Origin: Paraburkholderia tuberum STM678 | GTDB lineage: Bacteria > Pseudomonadota > Gammaproteobacteria > Burkholderiales > Burkholderiaceae | DNA length: 64,000 nt | Assembly (NCBI RefSeq): GCF_902833905.1 | Contig: NZ_CADFGP010000030.1 | Location: 1-64,000, forward strand | Direction of reading: 5' to 3' | Made by a program: the position numbers and the translations under genes | Part shown: positions 35,523 through 44,327 of the stretch, in pieces | Layout: each line of letters opens with the position of its first letter | How positions within the stretch are numbered: the stretch's first letter is position 1 | The notes under the pieces: generated by a model | What the model was told of the DNA's origin: nothing | Seen by the model: the letters and a program-made list of their open reading frames with translations, nothing else | Database searches by the model: none

Positions 35523-36701
35523 TCAATGCTGATAGGGCCGCACCAGCGCGCATTCCGGATTGAGCCGCACGCCAAAGCCCGGCGTGTCCGGCACCTTCAT
35601 GCGCCCGTTCACCGGCACCGGCTCGTCGAGCAGCAGCGGGTGGAACATCGGCACGACTTCGTCGGCTTTCGGCGCCATCATCAGAAACTCGGAGAACGGC
35701 GAGTTATGGCGCGTAACGACGAAGTGATAGCTGTACACCGACGACCCATGCGGCACCACCATCACGTTGTGCGCATCGGCGAGCGCGGAAATCTTGATCA
35801 GCTCGGTGATGCCGCCGCACCAGCCGACGTCGGGCTGGATCAGATCGCAGCACTGCATCTCCAGCAGCATCCGGAAGCCCCAGCGCGTCGCCTCGTGCTC
35901 GCCGGTCGACACCATCATGCCGCGTGGCACGTTGCGGCGCAGTTCGGCGTAACCCCAGTAATCGTCGGGAGGAAGACATTCCTCGACCCATTTGAGGCCG
36001 TATTCGTGCGCGCCTTGCGCGAGCCGCGTCGCGTAGCGCAGGTCGAGGCTCATCCAGCAGTCGTACATCAGCCAGAAGTCGTCGCCGACGCGCGAGCGCA
36101 TGTCGGCGAGCTTGTCGAGGTTTTGCCTGAGTCCGTCTTCGCCTTCCGCGGGACCATGCTGCAACGGCAGCTTGCCGCCGATGAAGCCCATCTCCTTCGC
36201 GAGATCGGGCCGCGCGCCGGTCGCATAGAACACCAGCTCGTCGCGCACCGGGCCGCCCAATAGCTGATACACGGGCTCCTTGCGAACCTTCGCGAGCAGA
36301 TCCCACAGCGCGAGATCGACACCGGAGATCGTGTTCAGCACGACGCCCTTGCGCCCGTAGTACAGCGTCGCGAAGTACATCTGATCCCACATCTTCTCGA
36401 TGTCGGTCACCAGTTGCCCTTCGAGAAAACGCGCGAGATGCTTCTCGACGATGAACGCGCCGATCTCGCCGCCGGTCGTCACCGCGAAGCCCACGGTGCC
36501 GTCGCTCGCTTCGATCTCGACGACCAGCGTGCCGAGCACATTGATGCCGAACGACTGGCGGCTCTGGCGGTACTCGGGATAACGCGCCATCGGCGTCGCG
36601 ATGTGATCGTCGATCCAGTGTCCGCCGGCCTGGTCGTGATAGTCCGCGCCGCCGCCGCGAACGATGAAGGCACGCACGTGCCGGATGGTAGGCATGGCCA
36701 T
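35523..36701 (-). CDS. rhmD: L-rhamnonate dehydratase (enolase superfamily)
   Basis: A 392-residue enzyme dehydrating L-rhamnonate to 2-keto-3-deoxy-L-rhamnonate. It reads very close to E. coli RhmD: GADYHDQAGGHWIDDHIATP, QSFGINVLGTLVVEIEA, FYATGARPDLAKEMGFIGGK and the C-terminal GFGVRLNPEC. Metal ligands are in YDCWMSLD, VEECLPP and STGEH; the catalytic His is in VVPHGSS. The start at 36701 has GGAG 8 bases upstream. This gene is the firmest evidence that the island is for rhamnose rather than fucose. Confidence 0.95.
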   Translation of the reverse strand: MAMPTIRHVRAFIVRGGGADYHDQAGGHWIDDHIATPMARYPEYRQSRQSFGINVLGTLVVEIEASDGTVGFAVTTGGEIGAFIVEKHLARFLEGQLVTDIEKMWDQMYFATLYYGRKGVVLNTISGVDLALWDLLAKVRKEPVYQLLGGPVRDELVFYATGARPDLAKEMGFIGGKLPLQHGPAEGEDGLRQNLDKLADMRSRVGDDFWLMYDCWMSLDLRYATRLAQGAHEYGLKWVEECLPPDDYWGYAELRRNVPRGMMVSTGEHEATRWGFRMLLEMQCCDLIQPDVGWCGGITELIKISALADAHNVMVVPHGSSVYSYHFVVTRHNSPFSEFLMMAPKADEVVPMFHPLLLDEPVPVNGRMKVPDTPGFGVRLNPECALVRPYQH

Positions 36702-36776
36702 GAAAGGGCTCCGTGAGAGAGGCGTGGAAGCGGCTCGACAACGCGCGTTCGACGCGTGTGCAATACGCTGCCGGAC

Positions 36777-36840
36777 GTGAGCACTGCGTGAGCACTGCGT
36801 GAGCAATGCGCGAGCAATGCGTGAGCAATGCGCGAGCAGC
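36777..36840. repeat. 11-bp tandem repeats between rhmD and an SDR gene
   Basis: Units GTGAGCACTGC (twice), then GTGAGCAATGC, GCGAGCAATGC, GTGAGCAATGC and a partial sixth run from 36777 to 36840. Variants differ at two positions. The array lies in the spacer just after the SDR stop codon (36845) and upstream of rhmD; with an 11-base period, every unit faces roughly the same side of the helix. Confidence 0.85.
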
Positions 36841-36844
36841 ACGC

Positions 36845-37597
36845 TCAATAGGTGGCGCGGCCGCCCGACAGGTCGAATACCGAGCCGGTGCTGAACGCGC
36901 AGTCTTCGGAAGACAGCCACAGGATCAGCGACGCCGCTTCTTCCGGCAGCAGGAAACGGTTCATCGGAATCTTCGACAGCATGTAGTCGATGTGCTGCTG
37001 CGACATCGAATCGAAGATTTCGGTCTTGGCCGCGGCCGGCGTGACCGCATTGACGAGGATGTTTCTGGTCGCGAGTTCCTTGCCGAGCGACTTGGTGAGC
37101 CCGATCAACCCCGCTTTCGATGCGCTGTAGTGCGAAGCATTCGGATTGCCCTCCTTTCCGGCCACCGACGCGATATTGACGATGCGGCCGTAGCCCTGCT
37201 TCAGCATCTGCGGCACGACCGCGCGGCAGGTCAGGTACGGGCCGATCAGATTCACGTCGATCACGCGGCGCCACATGTCGGGCGCAAGCTCCCAGGTCGT
37301 GCCGTTGCCGCCGGTGATGCCCGCGCAGTTGATCAGCACGTCGATCGAGCCGTGCCCGGCGACCGTTTGCGCGGTGGCCTGCTGAACCGCGGCGTCGTCG
37401 GTCAGCTCGACCGTGATGGCGCTGACCTTGCCGAGTTCGCTCAGCTCGCGCTGGCTGCGCGCGAGCCGTTCGCTATCGACGTCCCACAACGCGACCGACG
37501 CGCCCGAGCGCAACGCCCGCTGCGCGACCGCGTAGCCGATGCCACGCGCGCCGCCGGTGATGACGACCGTGCGCCCCTCCAGATCGATCCGATTCAT
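36845..37597 (-). CDS. SDR, probable 2-keto-3-deoxy-L-rhamnonate 4-dehydrogenase
   Basis: A 250-residue short-chain dehydrogenase with TGGARGIG near 13-20, NCAGITGGNG, the catalytic Ser in VNIASVAG, and YSASK. The ATG at 37597 has AGGAG 8 bases upstream. It is the first gene of the rhmD-rhamnose dehydrogenase transcription unit. In the oxidative rhamnose route of Sphingomonas (LRA1-LRA2-LRA3-LRA5-LRA6) an SDR of this kind (LRA5) oxidises the keto-deoxy acid at C4. That assignment is by context. Confidence 0.75.
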   Translation of the reverse strand: MNRIDLEGRTVVITGGARGIGYAVAQRALRSGASVALWDVDSERLARSQRELSELGKVSAITVELTDDAAVQQATAQTVAGHGSIDVLINCAGITGGNGTTWELAPDMWRRVIDVNLIGPYLTCRAVVPQMLKQGYGRIVNIASVAGKEGNPNASHYSASKAGLIGLTKSLGKELATRNILVNAVTPAAAKTEIFDSMSQQHIDYMLSKIPMNRFLLPEEAASLILWLSSEDCAFSTGSVFDLSGGRATY

Positions 37598-37759
37598 TGC
37601 TGTGCTCCTGTAGGCCGCCGTGCGGCGTGCCATCGAGTTGTTGTATATCGCTGCGGTCAATATACGGGCGGTGCGATGCGCCAACAATTCGACTATTGGA
37701 GGGGGCGATAGCAAAAGTGGATCGGCAGCGGGAGCGAGCGCTAAAGGGAAGCGAAGCGG

Positions 37760-37993
37760 CTAATCATCGGCAGCGACGAAAAGCATCGAGACATACAGAA
37801 TGGTCGACACGACGATGATGCCGACGCCGAGCAGCACCTTGGTCTGGTCGAAGTTGATCCCGCCGATGAGCGCTATGCCGATCCCGAACACCGACGATAA
37901 CGTGCCGAGCGCCGCGAGGCCCACGTGTATCTTGCTGCGGACCAGCCGTTTGCGCTCCGATTCGGCAGTGGTTTCCGTTTCGCTCTGTTCCAT
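37760..37993 (-). CDS. Small two-helix membrane protein
   Basis: A 77-residue protein: a charged N terminus of about 22 residues (many Glu, Thr and Arg), then helices VGLALGTLSSVFGIGIALIGG-like at about 26-46 and VLLGVGIIVVSTILYVSMLF near 54-73. AAGGAG sits 6 bases before the ATG. No family recognised; the neighbours are unrelated. Confidence 0.65.
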   Translation of the reverse strand: MEQSETETTAESERKRLVRSKIHVGLAALGTLSSVFGIGIALIGGINFDQTKVLLGVGIIVVSTILYVSMLFVAADD

Positions 37994-38140
37994 TCCCCGC
38001 TCCTTCGCGCGCGACGCGATGACCATCGTGAAACCTGAGCCGCAATGGCCGGCGCGCGACATCGAACCGCCAGTTGCGGTTCTACGCCGTGCAATCTCTA
38101 TACGCTTCAGCGTAGTTTATTTAAGCCTTCTCGATCGCCG

Positions 38141-38758
38141 TTATTTGACGTCCGCGCCATTGCGCGACACCGACGCCGCGATGGCCGAGACGAACACCGC
38201 GCGCACCGAATCGCCGACCTTCAGTTTCTCGAGCGCAATGTCCGGCGCCACGTCGAGCGTTTCCGTGCGCGACGGCCCGCGCAGCGTGATCGTGCGCTTC
38301 TTGCGATCGATCTTGCGCACCGTCGCGACGACCTCGATGCGCCGCGCCGATGCAACGACACCGTTGGCCGCGGGCTGCGTGACTTCGGTATCGATGCGCT
38401 GGCGGATTCCGTTCGGCGCGAGCTTGTCGACGCCGACCAGCACCGCCTTCTTGTACGCAATCGTCACGACGTCGCCGACATGCAGCTTGCTGACGTCGGC
38501 GGCTTGCGGATTCACGTCGAAAGTTTCCTCGCCGCCTTGCGGGCCGCGCAGCGTCACGCTGTTCGTCGCGGGATCGATCGCGACGACGCGCGCCTGAACG
38601 TGCAGCAGCGCGGCGGCGCCAATTGCCCGCTGTTCCGGCGCGGACGCGGCCGCGTTGTCCTGTGCCAGCGCAGGACCCGCCGCGGCGACGCAAACCACCA
38701 ACGCAACCGCGATCGCCTTCACCTGCATGAGCCCGGAGTCCGTTGAATTACAAGCCAT
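38141..38758 (-). CDS. Exported protein with two related beta domains
   Basis: A 205-residue protein with a signal peptide (helix about 12-30, cleavage near ALA-Q). The mature part is an internal duplication: VVAIDPATNSVTLRGPQGGE followed by LHVGDVVTIAY, and later VRKIDRKKRTITLRGPSRTE followed by LKVGDSVRAVF. Each half looks like a small beta-barrel with a TLRGP turn. AGGAG precedes the ATG at 38758. The role is unknown; periplasmic ligand binding or assembly is possible. Confidence 0.72.
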   Translation of the reverse strand: MACNSTDSGLMQVKAIAVALVVCVAAAGPALAQDNAAASAPEQRAIGAAALLHVQARVVAIDPATNSVTLRGPQGGEETFDVNPQAADVSKLHVGDVVTIAYKKAVLVGVDKLAPNGIRQRIDTEVTQPAANGVVASARRIEVVATVRKIDRKKRTITLRGPSRTETLDVAPDIALEKLKVGDSVRAVFVSAIAASVSRNGADVK

Positions 38759-39698
38759 GAAATGCTCCTTTTGATTGCGTCGATGTTACGGCAAATGTTT
38801 TGTCGCAGATCGCGTACTACGCTTAGCACCGGCAGTGCAGTCGCTTCGAATAAAAAGAAAAACGGACTATTAATCGCTTTTATCGGACGGGGTTACGCTT
38901 TCTGAAACCAATGGCGGTTCCTTTCTAATGCGTCGATTTGTCCCGGAGAGCTGATCGCGAAAAGCGCGTGCTTCTCCATGCGATGCAATCGGTATGCGGA
39001 GTCGTGGCGGATGAGCGTGCGCAAGGAGCCGCGCGGCTTTGCACATGCGTTCCCACGAGCGTCAGCGCAGGGGTAGAGAGCTAGCCATAACATATTCCTC
39101 GCAACGAGATGGACTACCGGGCGACCCAACGTGAGCGGGTCCGGAAATTGCCGAACGTTATGACTATTTCAAACGGTTTCGGGGATGCTAGCAAACGCGC
39201 AAAGGAATGGCAAGGCAAGTGGCTGCGCATCGCCATTCCCGATTAATCGGGTTTGCCGCGTCAAATCTTTTATGACGGTGGGCGATTCATTTGCCATAAA
39301 AATATGATCGCTGCAATTCGCTGAGCTCAGATGCCCGGCGACGCCGTCCTCGCTCTGACTCTGTCCGGTTGCCTGACAACCGTCGAATCGGCGCATTCGA
39401 TATGCATTGAAAAGCGGTGGGCGCGCGGCAGATCGGCAATCGCCGAACGACTCCGCACAAACCCTTAATGGATGATACTGAAGCGATTACGCATCGCTGC
39501 GCGACAATACAAAAAATTGTCGTCAATCATTGGAATACTGCGAACACGGGTTATTGATCGAGCGAATTTTGCCGTCAAGGCAACGAAAAAGACGTTTGAG
39601 CCGATGGCCACGGTCATGTGGGCATCACAGGCACAGCGTTTGCTGAAGTTCGCGTCACCGTCTAACGCACACACATTGTTTATCGAAGGACACCACAC
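38759..39698. other. AT-richer intergenic region with one doubtful frame
   Basis: About 940 bases, visibly AT-richer than the surroundings (25 of 60 G+C at 39481-39540). A 78-codon minus-strand frame at 38893-39129 ends HALFAISSPGQIDALERNRH and could be a small gene or remnant, but its codon use is weak. A 14-bp palindrome lies at 39238-39251. Nothing else could be supported. Confidence 0.4.
39238..39251. promoter_or_regulatory. Perfect 14-bp palindrome in AT-rich spacer
   Basis: CCCGATTAATCGGG is fully self-complementary. It is about 450 bases upstream of the next gene, in the AT-rich region preceding the H-NS family gene cluster. It could be a dimeric regulator site or the base of a hairpin; no T-run follows directly. 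Confidence 0.35.
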
Positions 39699-39974
39699 AT
39701 GGTCACGACTCGCCCCTGCACCGCCGCCTGCGTCATCGACGGCCTCCTCGTCACGCTGACGTTCTATCCGGACAACGGCGTGTTGCGTATTGCCGATTCG
39801 TCCGGCGCCTGTCTAAGAGAAACGCGCTGGCATGGGTCATGGCGCGCTCTGCTCGAGGAGTTCCGCGGCTACTACGAAGCGGCGGAGAACGACGCGGCGC
39901 GCGGCGTCGACGATATCGTCGCTCGCCTCGGCGAGCGCTGCGCTGATGCCCAGCGGGAATTGGCATCCGCGTGA
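39699..39974 (+). CDS. Hypothetical protein
   Basis: A 91-residue protein with beta-rich first half (LLVTLTFYPDNGVLRIADSS) and helical acidic second half (WRALLEEFRGYYEAAENDA). AAGGA precedes the ATG. No signal peptide is evident and no family is recognised. Codon use returns to the high-GC pattern after the AT-rich spacer upstream, supporting a real gene. Confidence 0.62.
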   Translation: MVTTRPCTAACVIDGLLVTLTFYPDNGVLRIADSSGACLRETRWHGSWRALLEEFRGYYEAAENDAARGVDDIVARLGERCADAQRELASA

Positions 39975-40092
39975 AATGGCATGCGCTTGCGATCAAGCGC
40001 GTGAAAGGCGGCGGCGGCAGCGCTCGGCACCTGTTCGTTGCCTCGCGATCCGGGGTCGTTCCTGGCGCCCCGCTGCCGCTCGCGAACTCTGG

Positions 40093-40401
40093 TCATTGAC
40101 CGAAATAAGTCTTGCACTCCGTGCTGAACGAGCATGACTGGCTGCGCCGGCCTCCCGCTTGCGACTCGCCCGCCGGAACACCACCATACGACGCGTTGCG
40201 TATGCCCTGCTCACGCGGGTCCCAGTTCTGACCGAACGACATGTCGGTCGTCGCCTGCGCCGATTCGTCCGCATCGTGCTCCATCATCGCGCGACCCGAC
40301 ACGGCGTGCTCCGCCTGGCCGCTCAACTCCTCGGCGATGGCCGTTCTCGGCGCGAGAAACAGAACGGCGGTCGCGGCAATCATCAATATACGTACTCTCA
40401 T
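40093..40401 (-). CDS. Small exported protein
   Basis: A 102-residue protein with signal peptide MRVRILMIAATAVLFLAPRT and likely cleavage after AIA. The mature part is hydrophilic and Gln/Ser/Glu-rich, with two Cys near the end (SCSFSTECKTYFGQ) that may form a disulfide. AGGAG lies 8 bases before the ATG at 40401. No family is recognised. Confidence 0.68.
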   Translation of the reverse strand: MRVRILMIAATAVLFLAPRTAIAEELSGQAEHAVSGRAMMEHDADESAQATTDMSFGQNWDPREQGIRNASYGGVPAGESQAGGRRSQSCSFSTECKTYFGQ

Positions 40402-41188
40402 TTCCGGACTCCTCGAATCCGGCGCAGCAGTGTTCGTCCTCCACAAGAATTGATCCGCGAACAGCCAACCTGCCCAATCGGGCCGAGGAACGGAGCGATG
40501 CCAATGCGCTACTGCTGCGACGGGTCACCGAACTAAACAGATGAAGAATTACCGCGCTTGCAACCGATACTCGACGCGTTCCCGAGCGTCGGCGGAATCG
40601 GCGCGCACAAGGCGGCTGTAAGTCTGCATTCGCAGCTTGTCGTCCTTCTTTTATAGTTCGCGCACCCCGGAATTCAATCCAGGAGCATCCAGCAGTGTCG
40701 CCAATCGTCCACACCGTTCGATAAACCGCATTCACCGACAAATTCAACGTGAACTAAGCGTGCTTTGCTCGCGCATTGCGCTATCATGTTGCTACAACGC
40801 ACAAAAAGCGAACCCGCACATCGACGAAAGTCCGGTGAAAGACGGACAGCGTGGAATGACTCCATCCATTCGCAATCATTGCATCGAGACACAGAGTTTT
40901 TCATAGCGAACGTCAGGCTTACCGGCCTCGTTCGTCGCGTTGCGACATGCTGAAATATTTGCTGATCGAGACTCTCGGTTCGAGGGTCGGTTGTTCCAGC
41001 GGCCGTCTTTGTCCGAGGCCGTATTGCAATTCAGGGAGCAACGTTTTTTAACCCGGCACATGGCATTTCCGTCAATCGACAACCCCACCGCGGGGCGGCC
41101 CCATTCAGTGGGGCTCGACGCTTCGCAGCTTTTTCCCCGCAATCTGTCTTCGACAGCACGCTGCACGTTTTAGAAGGACGAATATCCT
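40402..41188. other. Intergenic region before the H-NS family gene
   Basis: About 790 bases with overlapping short frames on both strands, none with convincing codon bias. Base composition is mixed, with AT-rich segments. It presumably holds the promoter of the H-NS family gene; no element is clear enough to place. Confidence 0.45.
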
Positions 41189-41515
41189 ATGGACGAAAGG
41201 AAGCGAGATAGCATGATTGCCTATCTCCGCCATCGTATGGAAGAGTTTGGTATCAGACCAGAAGACCTTGCCGCAGCGCTGGCGACCGAGTCATTGGCCA
41301 AAAAGGCTGAGCGCTATCGCAATGCGACCGGAGACAGCTGGGACGGCAATGGCGAAATGCCGCAATGGTTGAAGCAGGCTATTAGTGCCGGCCAGAGCAT
41401 TGAGCATTTCGAATTGGCCACAAAACCGGCGCCCGCGCCCCAACCGAAAAAACAGGTGGACTGGTCGAATGACCCGTTCGCCGGCACGCGGCTCGGGCGC
41501 CCGAATAACCGCTAG
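41189..41515 (+). CDS. H-NS family nucleoid protein (short form)
   Basis: A 108-residue protein. The N-terminal part (MDERKRDSMIAYLRHRMEEF) is a short helix in place of the usual long dimerisation coiled coil. The DNA-binding domain follows early, near 40-75: AERYRNATGDSWDGNGEMPQ, then WLKQAISAGQSIEHF. A Pro/Ala/Lys linker and the tail DWSNDPFAGTRLG end the protein. AAGGA precedes the ATG. Its stop overlaps by 4 bases the end of the convergent phosphatase-like gene. Confidence 0.85.
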   Translation: MDERKRDSMIAYLRHRMEEFGIRPEDLAAALATESLAKKAERYRNATGDSWDGNGEMPQWLKQAISAGQSIEHFELATKPAPAPQPKKQVDWSNDPFAGTRLGRPNNR

Positions 41516-42132
41516 GTGCAGGCCGCCGCGCTCGAAGGCGCGGGCACAATGGCTGCGGCTTCGAAACGAACCGCCGTGCCACGCACCGGTTTTGCGCCAC
41601 CGCTTGCCACATTGACGGCATTCACCGTATTCCCCGCATTGGCGGCATTCGCCGCATCGACGAGATTCGCGTGATTCGAGGCAGGCTGCGCATATTGCGG
41701 CAGCTCGATAAGCGCGCTGACCTGCCGGACGATCTGCCAGAAGGTCTTGTCGAAAAGACAGGCCTGCTCGTCAGCGGACCCGTGGCCGCCCACGAGCGGA
41801 TCGGTAATGGTCCAATAGACGAACGCCGGTGCGCCGGGAAATACCGGCGCGTGCAGTCCGCCGACGAATTCGTCGAGCGCGATCACGATGTCCATGCGCG
41901 GCGCCCATTCGCCGGTGAATTCGAGCCAGCTTTTAGGGCTCAGCACCGCGCGCCCGGAAATGCCGGGCCGCAATTGCGCGACCGCGAGTGGATGAAGGCG
42001 CGCGGCCGGTTCAGGGCCCGCGCTGAACGCGTCGAACCGGTGCCCCGCCAGTTCGCGCAGTAAAGCTTCGGCAATGATGCTGCGGATCGAATTATCGCGG
42101 CAGAGAAACAACACCTTATATTTTCTGGACAC
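41512..42132 (-). CDS. Low-molecular-weight phosphatase / arsenate reductase-like
   Basis: A 206-residue protein. The P-loop VLFLCRDNSIRSIIAEALL carries the C-x5-R signature (C11, R17) with the NSxRS variant typical of the ArsC/LMW-PTP group; the Asp of TITDPLVGG fits the general acid. The start is taken as GTG at 42132 with a GGGG-rich ribosome site, since longer readings add unrelated sequence. About 55 extra C-terminal residues contain an Ala/Asn/Val repeat (AANAANAGNTVNAVNVA). No arsenic genes adjoin it. It could be a tyrosine phosphatase or an arsenate reductase. Confidence 0.75.
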   Translation of the reverse strand: MSRKYKVLFLCRDNSIRSIIAEALLRELAGHRFDAFSAGPEPAARLHPLAVAQLRPGISGRAVLSPKSWLEFTGEWAPRMDIVIALDEFVGGLHAPVFPGAPAFVYWTITDPLVGGHGSADEQACLFDKTFWQIVRQVSALIELPQYAQPASNHANLVDAANAANAGNTVNAVNVASGGAKPVRGTAVRFEAAAIVPAPSSAAACT

Positions 42133-42414
42133 GCTTACCCCGTACCGATGTTTTTTATTGGCCTCTGGGCGGAATTGTGCCGCTCCAGTCTTGCGCCCCC
42201 GTGACACAACGGCGTCTTTATTATTTGCGCCTCGGGATTCGCACCAGGTATCTCGACTCACGGGCACAGAGCACAACTTTGCGAACGATCGGCAGTGTAC
42301 CAGTGTCCGGCCCACTGTTTCAGCACCCTGTCAATATTTGCCAGATCAACCGACGCTGCCGCCGGCCCGCCGGTCCGGCACGATGGGCCTGGCCCGGTCG
42401 CCGTCGGCGGCGGG

Positions 42415-43128
42415 TCAGAACTTCAGGCTGTTGAGGAACTGAAACCACAGGTTGCCGAGCGCGCCGGCCGGATGCATGTCGCTGACGGTTTCGTCGCGCT
42501 TCGCATGGTTCTCGCGTCTGGAAGGCTGCGTGTCGTGAGGGGCGGTTTGCGAGGCCGCGCCGGTGTCTTGCGCGCGGTCCGCCAGTTCGGGCTCGGACGC
42601 CTCGGCTTGCGCCGCTTGCGCGCTCTTCGCGGTCTTTCCCGCGCGCTGGGCGTTTTGCGCGGCGTCCGCCTCGTCGCGGCGCGCGGCCTGCAACGCCGCG
42701 ACGCTGTCGGCGATCTGCGCGGCGCGCTGCGGTTCGCATTGCCGCCCGAGCAGCACGCCGAACAGCACGTCGCGATTGTGGCCCTGGTCGGCGAAGCGGA
42801 TCGCGATCGACACCATCTCGGCATACGCGGCTTCGTCGGCCGCGCGCGCCGCTGCCTCGCGCTTCGCCTGCGCGCGTTGCCGACGCGTGTGCTGCGCCTC
42901 CCACTCGCGCATCTGCTCGGTGTAGACCGCGTCGTAGACGTTGCGCTGCTCGGCATCGGACAGGATCGCGTACGCGTCCTTGATTTCCTGGAACGCCGCG
43001 CGCGCCACGTCCTCGGCACCGTGGTTGCGGTCCGGATGCCACTTCATCGCGGCTTTCCGGTAGGCCCGCTTGATTTCGTCGTCGGTGGCGTGCGCGGGCA
43101 CGCCGAGCGTCTCATACAGGGTTGCCAT
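42415..43128 (-). CDS. J-domain co-chaperone
   Basis: A 237-residue DnaJ-domain protein. The J domain is N-terminal (ATLYETLGVPAHATDDEIKR) with HPD at 31-33. Helices rich in Ala, Arg and Glu follow (about 80-190), then a Gln/Ala linker and a C-terminal hydrophobic stretch GNLWFQFLNSLKF. It lacks the zinc and substrate domains of full DnaJ, so it is a specialised Hsp70 partner. The start is the ATG at 43128 directly before the J domain. Confidence 0.88.
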   Translation of the reverse strand: MATLYETLGVPAHATDDEIKRAYRKAAMKWHPDRNHGAEDVARAAFQEIKDAYAILSDAEQRNVYDAVYTEQMREWEAQHTRRQRAQAKREAAARAADEAAYAEMVSIAIRFADQGHNRDVLFGVLLGRQCEPQRAAQIADSVAALQAARRDEADAAQNAQRAGKTAKSAQAAQAEASEPELADRAQDTGAASQTAPHDTQPSRRENHAKRDETVSDMHPAGALGNLWFQFLNSLKF

Positions 43129-43622
43129 GCTGGACTCGATCTCGCGAAAAATCACTGCGGGCATCGTAGCATGCTAAAAGCGGCGTCATCGTGACCCGGC
43201 CTCGACGCAAGCACGCGCATGCCGGCATTGCCGCGATGGCACGGCGGCAGATCGTTCTCCAACGGCCCACGAAAAAAAGGCCCCACCACTTGCGTAGCGA
43301 GACCGAGTCCCATGTCTAAGGAGACGTCATGGAGGAGACGAGCCCATCTTATCGTCAGACCCGCACGCGCCCAACCAACGGTTCGCCATATGCTTATCGG
43401 CCGCGCGCTCACGTGCATTGCAAAGCGGCTCGGCGACCTGCTCATGCATGGTTATATCGTTAGAACAAAAAGTCCTTAGCCGCGCGGCGGCCGCTCATTA
43501 AGATGACGCTTCAAAGTCCGGTTCGCTCCGGCCGGTCCGTTCGCGGCCATGCACGTGCGTTGCTAGCGCTGCATGAGTTCCGCATAAACCGCACCGTGAA
43601 CCGCAATCGAAGGAGCATTTCG
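43129..43622. other. Divergent spacer, no gene seen
   Basis: About 490 bases between the J-domain gene (minus) and the FMN reductase gene (plus). Short frames exist on both strands but none has family features. The segment at about 43435-43500 is AT-richer and is the likeliest promoter area for the reductase gene. Confidence 0.4.
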
Positions 43623-44327
43623 TTGAGCAGATCCGATCATTTCCGCCCGCCGCTCGTCGTCGGTATTGGCGGTACGACGCGCGCGGCCTCGTCGACCGAG
43701 CGCGCGCTCGCCTTCGCGTTGCGCGGCGCCGAAGCCGCGGGCGCCCATACCCGCCTGTTCGGCGGCACCTTTCTGCATAGCCTGCCACACTATGCGCCAG
43801 AACAGCCGGCCCGCACCGACGAACAACTCGAGCTGATCGAGGCGGTGCGTCGAGCGGACGCGGTGATCATCGCGACACCCGGCTATCACGGCGGCGTGTC
43901 CGGGCTCGTGAAAAACGCACTCGACACGCTCGAGGAATTGCGCGCCGATGAGCGCCCGTATCTGGATGGCCGCGCGGTGGGCTGCATCGTCACCGCCTAC
44001 GGCTGGCAGGCGGCGGGGTCCGTGCTGACGTCGCTTCGCTCGATCGTGCATGCACTGCGTGGCTGGCCGACGCCATTCGGTGCCGGCATCAACACGCTGG
44101 AGACGCGCTTCGATAGCGCGGACAGCTGCTCCGATCCGAAGGTGATCGAGCAACTCGCGACCGTCGGCCAGCAGGCCGCGCAGTTCGCGCTCGCGTTCAA
44201 CGCACAGCGTGCGCACGGCACGCCCGCCGCGTCGAGCCATGCGACTGCGAGCCTGGCCGGCGCACCGAGCCCCGCCACCTCCATCGCCGCTGACGGTCGT
44301 CCCGCGCGCGTCCTGCACGCGGTCTGA
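43623..44327 (+). CDS. NADPH-dependent FMN reductase family protein
   Basis: A 234-residue flavodoxin-like reductase. The phosphate loop GIGGTTRAASSTERAL is near 15-30, and the flavin-site segment ATPGYHGGVSGLVKNALDTLEEL is intact. The start is a TTG at 43623: AAGGAG at 43610-43615 lies 7 bases upstream, and the protein then reads SRSDHFRPPLVVGIGG. An ATG upstream would give Arg-rich sequence without homology. The last 50 residues are Ala/Ser/Thr-rich and beyond the family core. Partner and substrate are unknown (SsuE-like flavin reductases are related). Confidence 0.83.
   Translation: MSRSDHFRPPLVVGIGGTTRAASSTERALAFALRGAEAAGAHTRLFGGTFLHSLPHYAPEQPARTDEQLELIEAVRRADAVIIATPGYHGGVSGLVKNALDTLEELRADERPYLDGRAVGCIVTAYGWQAAGSVLTSLRSIVHALRGWPTPFGAGINTLETRFDSADSCSDPKVIEQLATVGQQAAQFALAFNAQRAHGTPAASSHATASLAGAPSPATSIAADGRPARVLHAV

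Noticed and set aside
35523..36701. L-fuconate dehydratase
   Set aside because: Motifs and near full-length resemblance fit E. coli RhmD (rhamnonate dehydratase), and the neighbouring mutarotase has RhaM active-site residues.
43152..43445. Small gene antisense in the spacer before the FMN reductase
   Set aside because: Composition is mixed, codon bias poor, and it overlaps the J-domain promoter; no supporting motif.
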